This document shows positions 17,836-27,759 of a stretch of DNA of 64,000 nt, piece after piece. Position 1 is the first letter of the stretch. Each line of letters begins with the position of its first letter. The notes beneath the pieces were generated by a model. That model worked only from the letters and a program-made list of their open reading frames with translations. It did not search any database and was not told where the DNA came from. Origin of the DNA: Rhizobium sp. BK376 (GTDB lineage: Bacteria > Pseudomonadota > Alphaproteobacteria > Rhizobiales > Rhizobiaceae); assembly GCF_004341625.1 (NCBI RefSeq), contig NZ_SLZG01000004.1, positions 124,001 through 188,000 on the forward strand, given 5' to 3'. The position numbers and the translations under genes were made by a program.

Positions 17836-20800
17836 ATGAGCATCTTGATTCGAATCCTGGAGGGGCTGATCCGTCTGATCGTCTACGTGGCGCTGGCGGC
17901 CGTGGCGCTTGCGATCGCGCTCGTTCTCGTCGTCGGCTTTGCACCTTTCGCGACGCGCTTTGCAGTGGACGAAGTTACAAGGCTTGCATCGACACCCGAC
18001 CGGATCATCACCGTCAGCGAACCCTCGGGATTGTTGACTGGCAAATTGCGCGCCGCCGCCATTACCGTATCGGACAGCAAGGGTGTCGTGGCCGAAGTCC
18101 ACAATCTCGCCGTCGATTGGTCGCCCTTGGCCCTGTTGACCGGAACCTTCCACGCCGACCGCGTCGCTGCCGATTCCGTTCTGGTCCAGAGAGCACCTGT
18201 CGCGACCGCGCAACCCAGCCCGCCTCAACCGCCGGAGACAGAAAGCTCAGGCTTTTCTTTGCCTATTGCCATCGATATCGGCAAGGTTGATCTTCCTGAT
18301 CTCCGCCTTGGTCACGATATCGTCGGGCAGGATTTCACGCTCGCCTCGAGCGGTAGTGTGCGCGCCTACAAGGCCAGCATCGACCTCATTCTCAATGTCT
18401 CCCGCCTGGACGCACCCGAAGCCAAGCTTTCCGCCGACATCGCCTTTGCTCCCGCGGAAAATCGGCTCAATCTGAAGGCACAGCTTGCCGAACCCAAGGG
18501 CGGCATGCTCGCCGGCATGTTGCGCCTGCCTGGCAATCCGGCAATGAACATCGATGTCAGCGGCGAAGGCCCGCTCTCCGACTGGAAAGGCAAACTGCAA
18601 GCCGCCTTGGACGGCCAGCCGACCGTGGCAATCGACGGCCACCACGCGCTTACTGACGATGGTCTGCACCATATCGAGGTCAAGGGCGGCGGCAATGTCG
18701 ATTCGCTGCTGCCTCCCAACTTCCGGCCGCTCTTTGCCGGCAAGACGACCATCGATGTTGCCGCAACCTTCAACGACAAGGGCAAGATCGACATACAGAC
18801 GGGGAATATGGCGACCGGCGCCGTGGTTCTGGCTGCGTCAGGCACGCTCGACCCCGCCGGCAACAACAGCCTCAACGCCAATCTTATCGGCACATCCGGT
18901 CCGGTCGACTTCCGCTGGCCTCTCGAGGACGGGCAGGTTCGCGCCCTGATCACGCGGGTGGATGTGGCGATGACGGGTGCTGCTCAGGCCGTCAAGATCG
19001 ATGCCAGAGCCCAGGTCGACAGCGCCGACACACCACAAGGCCAGATTGGCAAAATCGATCTGACCGCCAAGAGCGATGCCTTCAATCTTGCCACCGCATC
19101 AGGGCCGCTGCAGGTTCGCCTCGCAGTCGGACAGGCGGCATTCCTCGATCCCGACCTCAACCGCATGATCCGTGCGCCGCTGAACCTGACGGCGCCGCTT
19201 CAGTTGTCTCCAAACAATATCGGCTTCAACGGCACCACGCTTGAAAGCGCCAGCATCGGCGGCACGGTGAACGGCCGCTATACGCTGACCTCCAAATCGC
19301 TGAACGGCAATTTCAAGATCTTTGTGCTTCCCGCCGTTCTGCCGGATGCGGTTGCCGGGAAATTCGATACTACGATCTCGCTCGAAGGCCAGGTCGCGGG
19401 AACGATCCCATCGAAATTCAATCTCTCGAATCTCAGCCTGAAATCTGGCACGGCCGAAGTCAGCGGCAATGCGACGCTGGACGACCAGACGCTGACCGCC
19501 GACCTGTCCGGCAAGCTGCTCAAGCTTTCCAAGCTGCTCGACAATGCCGATGGCGAGGCTGATTTCACTGCCAAGGCCAAGGGGCCGCTGACAGCGCTCG
19601 GCATCGATGCGACGCTAAAGGCGATCAACGTCAAGCTGGCCGGTCGGCTCCTCGACACGCTTGATGTCGCTTTGACCGGCACCGCCGATCCCAAAGCACC
19701 CCAGGCGTCAGTCAAGGCGACCGGCTCGATCGACAACAAGCCGATCAGCATTTCCGCCAACGCGATCTCAAAGGATGGACGCACCAGCGTCCCGGCGCTT
19801 TCGGCCGAGGTCGGCGCCAACAAGCTGCAGGGGAAACTGGACCTCTCGCTCGCTTTCGAGCCGAACGGCAGCTTCACCTTCGACTTTCCCGATCTCGGCT
19901 TGCTCGCGGCGCTCGCCGGTCAGACTGCTGCCGGCGACCTCAAGGGCTCGGTCGATCTTTCCAGCGCCAACGGCAAGATGGGCGTAAAGGTCAACGCAGC
20001 AGGCGCCAGCATCAAGCGCGATACGCTGTCGATTACCAAGCCGAATATCGCACTGACCATCGACGATCTGAAGGCTTTCTCCGCCAATGGCACCGTCCGG
20101 GCCGATGAGATCGCGTCCGGCACCAACCGCGTTTCCGGACTGGGCCTGACTTTCACCCAGCAGGGCAACCGCACCGATTTCAACCTGAAGGCCAGCTACG
20201 ACAATGCTCCGGTGACGGCAGCCGGCAATGTCCAGACCGGCGGCGGCCAGACGGTCGTCAGCCTCGACAACTTTGCTGCCGCTCCGCGCAGCATTCCGGT
20301 CAGGCTCGCCTCCCCGACAAAGATCACCATCAAGGATGGCGTGACGACGCTCGCCGGCCTGACCATCCAGACGGGAAGCGGCTCCGTCACCGTCGACGGC
20401 ACTGCGGCCGACGTGCTGAAGATCAACGCCAAGGTCGCCAATCTCCCTGCGAGCCTCGCCAACACCTTCGTCCCGACGCTGGATGCCGCAGGGACCATAT
20501 CGGGGACGATCACGGTGACGGGCAAGCCGGCATCGCCTGTAATCGGCTTCCAGACGGACTGGAGCGGCGCCGTAACGAGCCAGACGAAGCAGGCAGGCCT
20601 TGCTCCGCTCGGCATCAAGGCGAACGGCCAGTTTGCCGACAATAAGGTGACGATCACCATCAATCTCACCGGCCAGGACGGATTGGCCCTGAATGGCGGC
20701 GGCAGTGTCGCAGTGGCGGGCAACAAGGCGCTTGCGATGAAGTTCGACGGCAGCGTGCCGTTCAGCGCCCTCTCCGGCCAGCTCGGCGCCCAGGGTTTCG

Positions 20801-22023
20801 ATATGAGTGGTGCTGCCCGGATCAGCCTGCAGATCGGCGGCACGACCGATACTCCCGCGATAACAGGCACGGTTACGACGGATGGCGCAAGGCTGGTCGA
20901 CGTTCGCCGCAACCTTGCCCTTAACGGTCTTGCCGTCACGGTCAGCCTCGACGGCAGGCAGGCGACGATCTCACGCTTCAGCGGCACGCTCGCAAGCGGC
21001 GGCAGCATATCGGTAAGCGGCACCATCGGCATTGCGGCCCAGAGCGGATTTCCTGCCGACATCACCGTCAGACTCAATAACGCCACCTATGTCGACGGTA
21101 CCCTGGTCAATGCCAGCGTCGATGGCACGTTGGGGCTCAAGGGACCGATCCTGACGGCGCCGGTACTGAGCGGTTCGCTGAAACTGAACAAGGCCTCGAT
21201 CATCGTCCCGGAAAAACTGCCGGCATCGTTGTCCGAAATCAATATTCAGCACCGGAATGCCCCCGCCGCCGTCCGCGCCCAATTCAAGGACGAGAGGCCG
21301 CAGGGGCCGAGCGACAAGTCGACCACGCTTGGTCTTGATCTGAAACTGGATGCGCCCTCGCAGATTTTCGTGCGCGGCCGCGGCATAGATGCCGAGCTTG
21401 GCGGCAGCATCGTCATCAAGGGGACTGCCGCAGCGCCTGTCGTATCCGGCGGCTTCACGATGCGCCGCGGCAGGCTCACCATTCTCAGCCGCCGGCTGGA
21501 TTTCGCCAATACCAGCAAGATCAGCTTCGCCGGCGATCTGACGCCAACGCTGGACATGACGGCGACATCGGCCGCCGGCTCGACGACCGTCACCATCAGC
21601 GTCGCAGGCGTTGCAACCGATCCGTCGATCACCTTCTCTTCCTCGCCGGCGCTTCCGCAGGACGAGGTTCTGGCGCAGCTGATCTTCGGTCAGTCCATGT
21701 CCAAGCTCTCGGCCCTGCAGATCGCCCAGCTCGCCGATGCCGCAAGCCAGCTTGCCGGCGGACGTTCGACCTCGCTCTTCGAAGGGCTGCGCAGCCATCT
21801 CGGCGTCGACGACCTGGACATCACGACCGATGCGAAGGGCCAGGCGCAGGTCAGCGCCGGCAAGTATCTCAACAAGCGCACCTATATCGAGCTGCAGCAA
21901 GGCGCATCAAACTCCAGCAAGGCGATCATCAACCTTGATGTCGGCCGCGGAGTGAAGTTGCGCGGTGCCGCCGGCTCGAACGGCGCCGGCGAAGCCGGCA
22001 TCGTCTACGAGCACGAGTACTGA
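17836..22023 (+). CDS. tamB: TamB, translocation and assembly module inner-membrane protein
   Basis: A 1395-residue AsmA/TamB-class protein. One N-terminal membrane helix (about residues 11-38) anchors it in the inner membrane. The long body repeats beta-strand units with many LxGxxxVDLS-like turns, forming the groove that spans the periplasm. The C-terminal DUF490 domain includes LRGRGIDAELGGSIVIKGT-like strands, then FGQSMSKLSALQIAQLADAASQL, and ends GEAGIVYEHEY. Partner of TamA. In current work TamB-type proteins are linked to phospholipid transport as well as protein insertion. The reading frame is intact. Confidence 0.95.
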   Translation: MSILIRILEGLIRLIVYVALAAVALAIALVLVVGFAPFATRFAVDEVTRLASTPDRIITVSEPSGLLTGKLRAAAITVSDSKGVVAEVHNLAVDWSPLALLTGTFHADRVAADSVLVQRAPVATAQPSPPQPPETESSGFSLPIAIDIGKVDLPDLRLGHDIVGQDFTLASSGSVRAYKASIDLILNVSRLDAPEAKLSADIAFAPAENRLNLKAQLAEPKGGMLAGMLRLPGNPAMNIDVSGEGPLSDWKGKLQAALDGQPTVAIDGHHALTDDGLHHIEVKGGGNVDSLLPPNFRPLFAGKTTIDVAATFNDKGKIDIQTGNMATGAVVLAASGTLDPAGNNSLNANLIGTSGPVDFRWPLEDGQVRALITRVDVAMTGAAQAVKIDARAQVDSADTPQGQIGKIDLTAKSDAFNLATASGPLQVRLAVGQAAFLDPDLNRMIRAPLNLTAPLQLSPNNIGFNGTTLESASIGGTVNGRYTLTSKSLNGNFKIFVLPAVLPDAVAGKFDTTISLEGQVAGTIPSKFNLSNLSLKSGTAEVSGNATLDDQTLTADLSGKLLKLSKLLDNADGEADFTAKAKGPLTALGIDATLKAINVKLAGRLLDTLDVALTGTADPKAPQASVKATGSIDNKPISISANAISKDGRTSVPALSAEVGANKLQGKLDLSLAFEPNGSFTFDFPDLGLLAALAGQTAAGDLKGSVDLSSANGKMGVKVNAAGASIKRDTLSITKPNIALTIDDLKAFSANGTVRADEIASGTNRVSGLGLTFTQQGNRTDFNLKASYDNAPVTAAGNVQTGGGQTVVSLDNFAAAPRSIPVRLASPTKITIKDGVTTLAGLTIQTGSGSVTVDGTAADVLKINAKVANLPASLANTFVPTLDAAGTISGTITVTGKPASPVIGFQTDWSGAVTSQTKQAGLAPLGIKANGQFADNKVTITINLTGQDGLALNGGGSVAVAGNKALAMKFDGSVPFSALSGQLGAQGFDMSGAARISLQIGGTTDTPAITGTVTTDGARLVDVRRNLALNGLAVTVSLDGRQATISRFSGTLASGGSISVSGTIGIAAQSGFPADITVRLNNATYVDGTLVNASVDGTLGLKGPILTAPVLSGSLKLNKASIIVPEKLPASLSEINIQHRNAPAAVRAQFKDERPQGPSDKSTTLGLDLKLDAPSQIFVRGRGIDAELGGSIVIKGTAAAPVVSGGFTMRRGRLTILSRRLDFANTSKISFAGDLTPTLDMTATSAAGSTTVTISVAGVATDPSITFSSSPALPQDEVLAQLIFGQSMSKLSALQIAQLADAASQLAGGRSTSLFEGLRSHLGVDDLDITTDAKGQAQVSAGKYLNKRTYIELQQGASNSSKAIINLDVGRGVKLRGAAGSNGAGEAGIVYEHEY

Positions 22024-22452
22024 TCAGAAGCCAGTCTTGCTCGTCTTCAGCAGGATATTGGTTTCCGTCGTGTTGATGCCGTCGATCAAACGGATGCGAC
22101 GCAACGTTTCGTCAAAGGCGGCAAGATCGCGGTCCTCGAGTTCGGCGATGAAATCCCATCTGCCATTGGTGCTGTGCAGCGCCCGGACCTGCGGCAGGCC
22201 GCGAAGCTGATCGGCAACCCGATCCGCCATCCTGCCGAGCACTTCGATCATCACGATGGCCCGCACGCCCGCCGCGCGTCCTTCATGCCCGGTGCGGATC
22301 GTGAAGCCGGTAATGGTGCCGCTTTCCACCAGCCGTTCGATGCGCGCCGAAATGGTGGCACGCGAGGCACCGGTCATCGCGGCGAGCGAGGAGACTGAGG
22401 TGCGCGCATTGTGCCGCAACGCGCTGAGGAGATCGCGATCCAGATCGTCCAT
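22024..22452 (-). CDS. Lrp/AsnC family transcriptional regulator
   Basis: A 142-residue regulator with an N-terminal winged helix-turn-helix (LDRDLLSALRHNARTSVSSL, then GASRATISARIERL) and a RAM ligand-binding domain (RAIVMIEVLG through TETNILLKTSKTGF). It is divergent from rocF-rocD, with 134 bases between, the usual setting for an Lrp-type activator that senses arginine or ornithine. Its stop lies directly against the end of tamB. The effector and target are inferred from position only. Confidence 0.9.
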   Translation of the reverse strand: MDDLDRDLLSALRHNARTSVSSLAAMTGASRATISARIERLVESGTITGFTIRTGHEGRAAGVRAIVMIEVLGRMADRVADQLRGLPQVRALHSTNGRWDFIAELEDRDLAAFDETLRRIRLIDGINTTETNILLKTSKTGF

Positions 22453-22475
22453 GGACTTCTCATTTTGACAAAAAG

Positions 22476-22489
22476 CATATTACAATATG
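22476..22489. promoter_or_regulatory. Inverted repeat, candidate Lrp/AsnC operator
   Basis: CATATT-AC-AATATG is a perfect inverted repeat 23 bases before the lrp-type gene and about 100 bases before rocF. An AT-rich dyad of this size is typical for Lrp-type binding. TTGACA lies next to it at 22465-22470. Confidence 0.45.
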
Positions 22490-22529
22490 TCAGCTTCTAC
22501 TCGATTTTCGGCATTTTTCCATCTTTTTG

Positions 22530-22564
22530 CTGTCACGCGCGTGACAGATAATGCGTCGACGCAT
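22530..22564. promoter_or_regulatory. Two adjacent perfect palindromes upstream of rocF
   Basis: CTGTCACGCGCGTGACAG (22530-22547) and ATGCGTCGACGCAT (22551-22564) are both perfect palindromes, three bases apart, ending 22 bases before the rocF ATG. They could be operator sites or hairpins in the 5' leader. I do not recognise the cognate regulator. Confidence 0.45.
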
Positions 22565-22586
22565 CGCAATCAGGGGACCGCAATCG

Positions 22587-23522
22587 ATGAATACACAACC
22601 AACTTCAGTCACTCTCATCGGCGTTCCCCTCGAGGAGGGTTCCGGTCAGCGCGGCGCCGCAATGGGACCCACCGCGCTCCGGATCGCAGGCATCGAAACG
22701 ACACTGACGGAGCTCGGCCATCGGGTCGTCGACAGCGGCGATCTTCACCCGGAGCCGGCCGCAGACCTGCCGGACCATCCGCGAGCCCACAATCTGAAGA
22801 TTGTCGGCGCTTTCACACGCGCCCTGGAAGCAAAGGTCCACGATGTCGCCACAGCCGGCGACTTTCCGCTGATCCTCGGAGGCGATCATGCGCTTTCTAT
22901 GGGCAGCGTTTCCGGCATGGCGCGCTATGCCGCAAGCATCGGCCGCCCGCTCTTCGTGCTGTGGCTCGACGCCCATGCCGATTTCAATTCGCCCGAGACG
23001 ACGCCATCGGGCAATATTCACGGCATGCCGGTTGCCTTCTTCTGCGGAGAGTCGGAGATCGCCGATATCCTGCCGAGAGATCGCCCGCTGGTCGATCCGC
23101 GCAACGTCTACCAGGTCGGCATTCGCTCCGTCGATCCGCATGAGCGCGTGGAAATCCGCGAACACGGCGTCAATGTCTTCGACATGCGCTCGATCGACGA
23201 ACAAGGCGTTGCCGCCATCATGCGCAATATCCTGACGACCATCACCAATGCCGATGGCCTGCTGCATGTCAGCCTCGACGTCGATTTCCTCGACCCTGAC
23301 GTCGCGCCCGGCGTCGGCACCACGGTTCCCGGCGGCGCGACCTTCCGTGAGGCGCATCTCGTCATGGAGATGCTGTCGGACAGCGGTCTCGTATCCTCGC
23401 TTGATGTCGTCGAGCTCAATCCCTTCCTCGATGATCGCGGCAAGAGCGCGCGTGTGCTCGTCGAACTGACCGCCAGCCTCTTTGGCCGGCGCATCTTCGA
23501 CAGGCCGACCCGCGCCGCTTGA
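22587..23522 (+). CDS. rocF: Arginase
   Basis: A 311-residue arginase (ureohydrolase family) that splits arginine to ornithine and urea using two Mn ions. Metal-binding motifs are present: GGDHALSMGSV (His near 100), WLDAHADFN (Asp-His-Asp near 125) and SLDVDFLDPDVAPG (Asp pair near 233). The ATG (MNTQPTSVTL) is preceded by AGGGG; an ATG 36 bases earlier falls inside a palindrome and is less likely. rocD follows 27 bases later, so the operon turns arginine into glutamate semialdehyde. The Lrp-type gene is divergent. Confidence 0.95.
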   Translation: MNTQPTSVTLIGVPLEEGSGQRGAAMGPTALRIAGIETTLTELGHRVVDSGDLHPEPAADLPDHPRAHNLKIVGAFTRALEAKVHDVATAGDFPLILGGDHALSMGSVSGMARYAASIGRPLFVLWLDAHADFNSPETTPSGNIHGMPVAFFCGESEIADILPRDRPLVDPRNVYQVGIRSVDPHERVEIREHGVNVFDMRSIDEQGVAAIMRNILTTITNADGLLHVSLDVDFLDPDVAPGVGTTVPGGATFREAHLVMEMLSDSGLVSSLDVVELNPFLDDRGKSARVLVELTASLFGRRIFDRPTRAA

Positions 23523-23549
23523 CCGCTTGAATTCTGGGAGGAAAACAAA

Positions 23550-24749
23550 ATGAACGCATTAACCGATCTGATCGCCACCGAACAGCGCCTCGGCGCGCAC
23601 AACTACAAGCCGCTCGACGTCGTCCTGACCCGAGGCGAAGGCGTCTATGTCTGGGATACCGATGGCAAGCGCTATCTCGATTGCCTCTCGGCCTATTCCG
23701 CGGTCAACCAGGGCCATTGCCATCCGAAGATCCTGGCGGCCATGGTCGAGCAGGCCGGTCGGCTGACGCTGACCTCCCGCGCTTTCCGTAATGACCAGCT
23801 GGCCCATCTCTACGAGGAACTGGCGGCGCTCACGGGCTCCCACAAGATCCTGCCGATGAATTCAGGCGCCGAAGCAGTCGAGACTGCCATCAAGGCCGTC
23901 CGCAAATGGGGTTACGAGGTCAAGGGTGTCCCCGAGAACCAGGCGGAAATCATCGTCTGCTCCGATAATTTCCATGGCCGAACGCTCAGCATCATCAGCT
24001 TCTCGACCGATCCCGATGCACGCACGGGCTTCGGCCCCTACACGCCGGGCTTCAAGACCGTGCCCTTTGGCGATTCCGATGCCCTTGCGGCAGCGATCAA
24101 CGCCAACACGGTTGCGGTGCTGATCGAGCCGATCCAGGGCGAAGCCGGCGTCATCATCCCGCCGCCAGGCTATTTCACCCGCGTTCGCGAGCTCTGCACT
24201 GTCAACAACGTGACGCTGATCCTCGACGAGATCCAGACCGGCCTTGGCCGCACGGGCAAGCTGCTCGCCGAAGAGCATGAGGGGATAGAGGCCGATGTGA
24301 CGCTGATCGGCAAGGCGCTCTCGGGCGGCTTCTATCCGGTCTCGGCGGTCCTTTCCAATTCGGAAGTCCTGGGCGTTCTGAAGCCAGGCCAGCATGGATC
24401 GACCTTCGGCGGCAATCCGCTCGCCTGCGCCGTCGCGCGTGCAGCACTCAAGGTCTTGACCGAGGAAGGCATGATCGAGAATGCAGCCGAGATGGGCGAC
24501 TACTTTCTCGAGGGCCTTCGCTCGATCCGCTCCAACATCGCCAAGGATGTGCGCGGCCGCGGGTTGATGATGGCGGTGGAGCTCGAGCCGGAAGCCGGCG
24601 GTGCGCGGCAATATTGCTATGCGCTGAAGGATCTCGGCCTTCTCGCGAAGGATACCCACGACCACACGATTCGGCTCGCGCCTCCGCTCGTCATAACCCG
24701 CGATCAGGTTGACTGGGCGGTCGGGCAGATGGAAAAAGTTCTCGCTTGA
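23550..24749 (+). CDS. rocD: Ornithine aminotransferase
   Basis: A 399-residue class III PLP aminotransferase that converts ornithine and 2-oxoglutarate to glutamate semialdehyde and glutamate. Motifs include [20 protein letters not shown], the phosphate-binding [25 protein letters not shown], and [15 protein letters not shown] with the PLP lysine at about residue 254. The [12 protein letters not shown] stretch is more like ornithine than acetylornithine aminotransferase, and the arginase partner agrees. GGGAGG stands before the ATG. A bidirectional terminator follows. Confidence 0.95.
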   Translation: MNALTDLIATEQRLGAHNYKPLDVVLTRGEGVYVWDTDGKRYLDCLSAYSAVNQGHCHPKILAAMVEQAGRLTLTSRAFRNDQLAHLYEELAALTGSHKILPMNSGAEAVETAIKAVRKWGYEVKGVPENQAEIIVCSDNFHGRTLSIISFSTDPDARTGFGPYTPGFKTVPFGDSDALAAAINANTVAVLIEPIQGEAGVIIPPPGYFTRVRELCTVNNVTLILDEIQTGLGRTGKLLAEEHEGIEADVTLIGKALSGGFYPVSAVLSNSEVLGVLKPGQHGSTFGGNPLACAVARAALKVLTEEGMIENAAEMGDYFLEGLRSIRSNIAKDVRGRGLMMAVELEPEAGGARQYCYALKDLGLLAKDTHDHTIRLAPPLVITRDQVDWAVGQMEKVLA

Positions 24750-24816
24750 CGCGACGCAGGCCACCGACCGCAATTTTTGCGGAAGGTTCTCATGCATATT
24801 AGCAAAAATTACTTCT

Positions 24817-24855
24817 AAAAAAGTCATACCATTCAATGAAATGGTATGACTTTTT
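24817..24855. terminator. Bidirectional Rho-independent terminator after rocD
   Basis: AAAAAAGTCATACCATT is complementary to AATGGTATGACTTTTT across a short loop, giving A- and T-tracts on both sides. Confidence 0.9.
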
Positions 24856-25099
24856 AATATCTTCGACAATAAATTAGAAGCTTGAAGCATAGTAGATGTA
24901 TATCGCTGTGCTTCAGCTTCCCGTCGCATGACGCGGCATTGCTAATAAATTATCAACCGCCGCCCCAGACTTGCGATTCTGATTGTCATCCAGCCGTCGG
25001 AAGAGATCGGTTGGAATACTCTCTTCTGCGATACTCCGTTGCAGGAAGAGTTCGTCCGCACAATGGATCATCAGGCTGCCGCGGAAATTGAGGATCGGC
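24856..25099. other. Leader region upstream of the first chemoreceptor gene
   Basis: Roughly 240 bases without a believable gene. The reading frame of the chemoreceptor stays open back to 24983, but that part does not resemble protein and the paralogue lacks it. Confidence 0.5.
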
Positions 25100-26890
25100 A
25101 TGTCCATTATCTCATTGGGTCTAATGTCTGACGCAAAGGCGATCAGCGCCGCATTGATGAAGTCGCAGGCTATGATCGAGTTCGATCTGAACGGCATTGT
25201 GCTCCATGCGAATGAGAATTTCTGCAACGCGCTTGGCTACTCGCTCACCGAAATAGTCGGCAAGCATCATCGCATGTTTTGCGAACCCGAATATGCCGCC
25301 TCCCCTGAATACCGCCAATTCTGGGCCGATCTCGGCAAGGGAAAATTTGCGTCCGGCGAGTTCAAGCGCATCGCCAAGGGCGGTCGCGATACCTGGATCC
25401 AGGCAACCTACAATCCGCTCTTTTCCGGCGGAAAGCCCTATAAGGTCGTCAAGTTCGCCAGCGTTATCACCGACGCCAAGCTTCGCGCCGCCGATGCGGA
25501 AGGCAAGATCCACGCTCTTTCGAGAGCGCAGGCCGTCATCGAATTCACCCCGGCCGGCGAAATTCTCACCGCCAACAAAAACTTCCTGACCGTTTTGGGC
25601 TATGAACTCGGCGAGATCGTCGGGCGCCATCACTCGCTGTTTTGCGAAGCAGACTATGCCCGCTCGGAAGAATACAAGGCGTTCTGGCGCAAGCTCGCCG
25701 CCGGCGAGTTCGTCGCACAGGAATTCAAGCGGATCGGCAAGGGTGGCAGGATCGTCTGGATTCAGGCGTCCTACAATCCGATCTTCGATATGAACGGTCG
25801 CGTCTTCAAGGTCGTGAAATTCGCAACCGACATTACCGAGCGCGTCAACGCTGTCGATAGCCTCGCGGCGGGTCTCACCGCCCTTGCGCAAGGCGACCTC
25901 GTCTCGCGGATCGAGAAGCCCTTCACGCAAGCGCTCGAGAAGGTTCGTGTCGACTTCAACAACTCGATCGAGAAGCTCGAGATGGCGATGCGTGTCGTCG
26001 CGCAGAACGCAGCGGCCATCGCTTCCAGCTCCAGCGAAGTCCGCTCAGCCTCGGACGATCTGGCAAGACGCACCGAACAGCAGGCGGCCGCCGTCGAGGA
26101 AACCGCAGCGGCACTCGAACAGATCACGCAAACCGTTGCCGATAGCGCGCGGCGGGCCGAAGAAGCGGCTTCGCTCGTCACGGCGACCAGACGCGGCGCC
26201 GAACATTCCGGCAATGTGGTCAAGAATGCGGTTGGCGCTATGGGAGAGATCGACAAGTCGTCGAGCGAGATCAGCAATATCATCAGCGTCATCGACGATA
26301 TCGCCTTTCAGACGAACCTTCTTGCACTGAACGCAGGCGTCGAGGCGGCCCGCGCGGGTGAGGCCGGCAAGGGTTTTGCCGTCGTGGCGCAGGAAGTCCG
26401 GGAACTGGCGCAGCGTTCCGCCAAGGCGGCAAGGGAAATCAAGACCCTCATCAATGCTTCCTCGGAACAGGTCAGGCAGGGTGTCTCGCTGGTCGGCGAA
26501 ACCGGTCGTGCGCTTGAGGAGATCGTAAAGCAGGTTGGCGAGATCGATACCAATGTCTCCGCCATCGTCATCGCTGCCCGCGAACAGGCAACAGGGCTCA
26601 AGGAAATCAACAATGCCGTCAACGCGATGGACCAGGGCACGCAGCAGAATGCGGCCATGGTCCAGCAGACGACAACTGCAAGCCACAGTCTCGCGCAGGA
26701 AGCGGAGAACCTGCGAAATCTGCTGTCGCAATTTAGATTTGGGCAACACTCTTCGGCTACAGTTGAAATGAGGCGGCCAGATGCTCGTATTTCGGCATCG
26801 TCGGCACCTCGCCCGAGGGTCAAGGCCGTCCGCGCCAATGGTGGCGCCGCAGCTGTCGCCCAGGCTCCGGATAGTTGGGAAGAATTTTAA
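25100..26890 (+). CDS. Soluble methyl-accepting chemotaxis protein with two PAS domains and a CheR-tether pentapeptide
   Basis: A 596-residue chemoreceptor without membrane helices. Two PAS domains are visible (about residues 15-125 and 138-248), each with AIIEF/AMIEF, a GY..EIVG(K/R)HH core and a FK.VKFA ending. A short linker follows, then the kinase-control domain whose hairpin tip is [20 protein letters not shown]. The final residues SWEEF form an xWxxF-type pentapeptide of the kind that tethers CheR or CheB. The ATG at 25100 has GAGGA upstream and aligns with the paralogue's start. It overlaps cheW as TAATG. The ligand is likely cytoplasmic (redox, metabolite). Confidence 0.92.
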   Translation: MSIISLGLMSDAKAISAALMKSQAMIEFDLNGIVLHANENFCNALGYSLTEIVGKHHRMFCEPEYAASPEYRQFWADLGKGKFASGEFKRIAKGGRDTWIQATYNPLFSGGKPYKVVKFASVITDAKLRAADAEGKIHALSRAQAVIEFTPAGEILTANKNFLTVLGYELGEIVGRHHSLFCEADYARSEEYKAFWRKLAAGEFVAQEFKRIGKGGRIVWIQASYNPIFDMNGRVFKVVKFATDITERVNAVDSLAAGLTALAQGDLVSRIEKPFTQALEKVRVDFNNSIEKLEMAMRVVAQNAAAIASSSSEVRSASDDLARRTEQQAAAVEETAAALEQITQTVADSARRAEEAASLVTATRRGAEHSGNVVKNAVGAMGEIDKSSSEISNIISVIDDIAFQTNLLALNAGVEAARAGEAGKGFAVVAQEVRELAQRSAKAAREIKTLINASSEQVRQGVSLVGETGRALEEIVKQVGEIDTNVSAIVIAAREQATGLKEINNAVNAMDQGTQQNAAMVQQTTTASHSLAQEAENLRNLLSQFRFGQHSSATVEMRRPDARISASSAPRPRVKAVRANGGAAAVAQAPDSWEEF

Positions 26891-27366
26891 TGGCGACGAT
26901 CAATTCCACAAGCTTCAGCGGCGACACACTCGAGATCATTGCCTTCCGGCTGCATGATCAGGAATTCTGTGTGAAGACGACGACCATCCGCGAAATCCGC
27001 GGCTGGGCTCCGTCCACGCCGATCCCGCACGCTCCGACCGATGTCATCGGCGTTATGAACCTGCGCGGCTCGGTCATTCCGATCATCGACCTCGCCTACA
27101 AGCTCGGCATGAAGAGCACGCTCGCCAACGAGCGCAGCGCCATCGTCGTCGCCGAAGTGCACAATATGGTCATCGGCATGCTGGTCGATCGCGTGTCCGA
27201 CATTCTCACCATTTCGTCGAGCCAGGTTCAGCCGGTTCCGGAAGTCACCGCTTCCTTCGACCGCGCCTATTGCGAAGGCATCATCGCAACTGAAAACGGC
27301 ATGATTTGCTTCCTGAACCTTGCAAAGATGTTCAAGGAAAGCGAAGCCGAAGAACTGGCTGCCTGA
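26890..27366 (+). CDS. cheW: CheW chemotaxis coupling protein
   Basis: A 158-residue CheW, the SH3-like adaptor that links chemoreceptors to the CheA kinase. It has EIIAFRLHDQEFCVKTTTIREI, PHAPTDVIGVMNLRGSVIPIIDL and VGMLVDRVSDIL-like segments in order, over the normal length. The start codon shares one base with the stop of the chemoreceptor gene (TAATG), so translation is probably coupled. The pairing suggests that this CheW serves the neighbouring soluble receptors, perhaps in a cytoplasmic array. A terminator follows. Confidence 0.95.
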   Translation: MATINSTSFSGDTLEIIAFRLHDQEFCVKTTTIREIRGWAPSTPIPHAPTDVIGVMNLRGSVIPIIDLAYKLGMKSTLANERSAIVVAEVHNMVIGMLVDRVSDILTISSSQVQPVPEVTASFDRAYCEGIIATENGMICFLNLAKMFKESEAEELAA

Positions 27367-27399
27367 TCGTAAGATCGAAATTATCTGCGGATGGATTTG

Positions 27400-27430
27400 A
27401 AACGCTCCAGTAATTCGGGGCGTTTTATTT
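27400..27430 (+). terminator. Terminator of the chemoreceptor-cheW operon
   Basis: AAACGCTCC pairs with GGGGCGTTT (one G-U) and is followed by TATTTTAT, 34 bases after the cheW stop. Confidence 0.75.
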
Positions 27431-27759
27431 TATCGCCGTATAGGAATTTGTCATGCGACGCATGAGTTCATTTCGTAATCTACCTGCAACTTTTTATTTC
27501 ATTAGTTATTTATAATAAACCAATAATTAACGATGTCGTCTCAATGTGGTCGTGCAGCGACAACCCTACACGAGAAAAGATCTGCACTTGGTATCGAAGG
27601 AAACCAGCGGACCGGTCAGGAAAACGGTCGATACGGATTCCGCGATATCCAGGGCCGATCACCCAGGGAAATGAATTCTCTTCGCTTCGCGTAGCAGTCC
27701 CGATGATGTGGGCCACCTGATCTTCTGCAACGTCTTTGGTCGAGCATTGGAGGGGAATC
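27431..27759. other. Intergenic region before the second chemoreceptor
   Basis: About 330 bases. The first 100 are AT-rich and likely carry the promoter; the rest shows no gene, repeat or clear operator. Confidence 0.4.
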
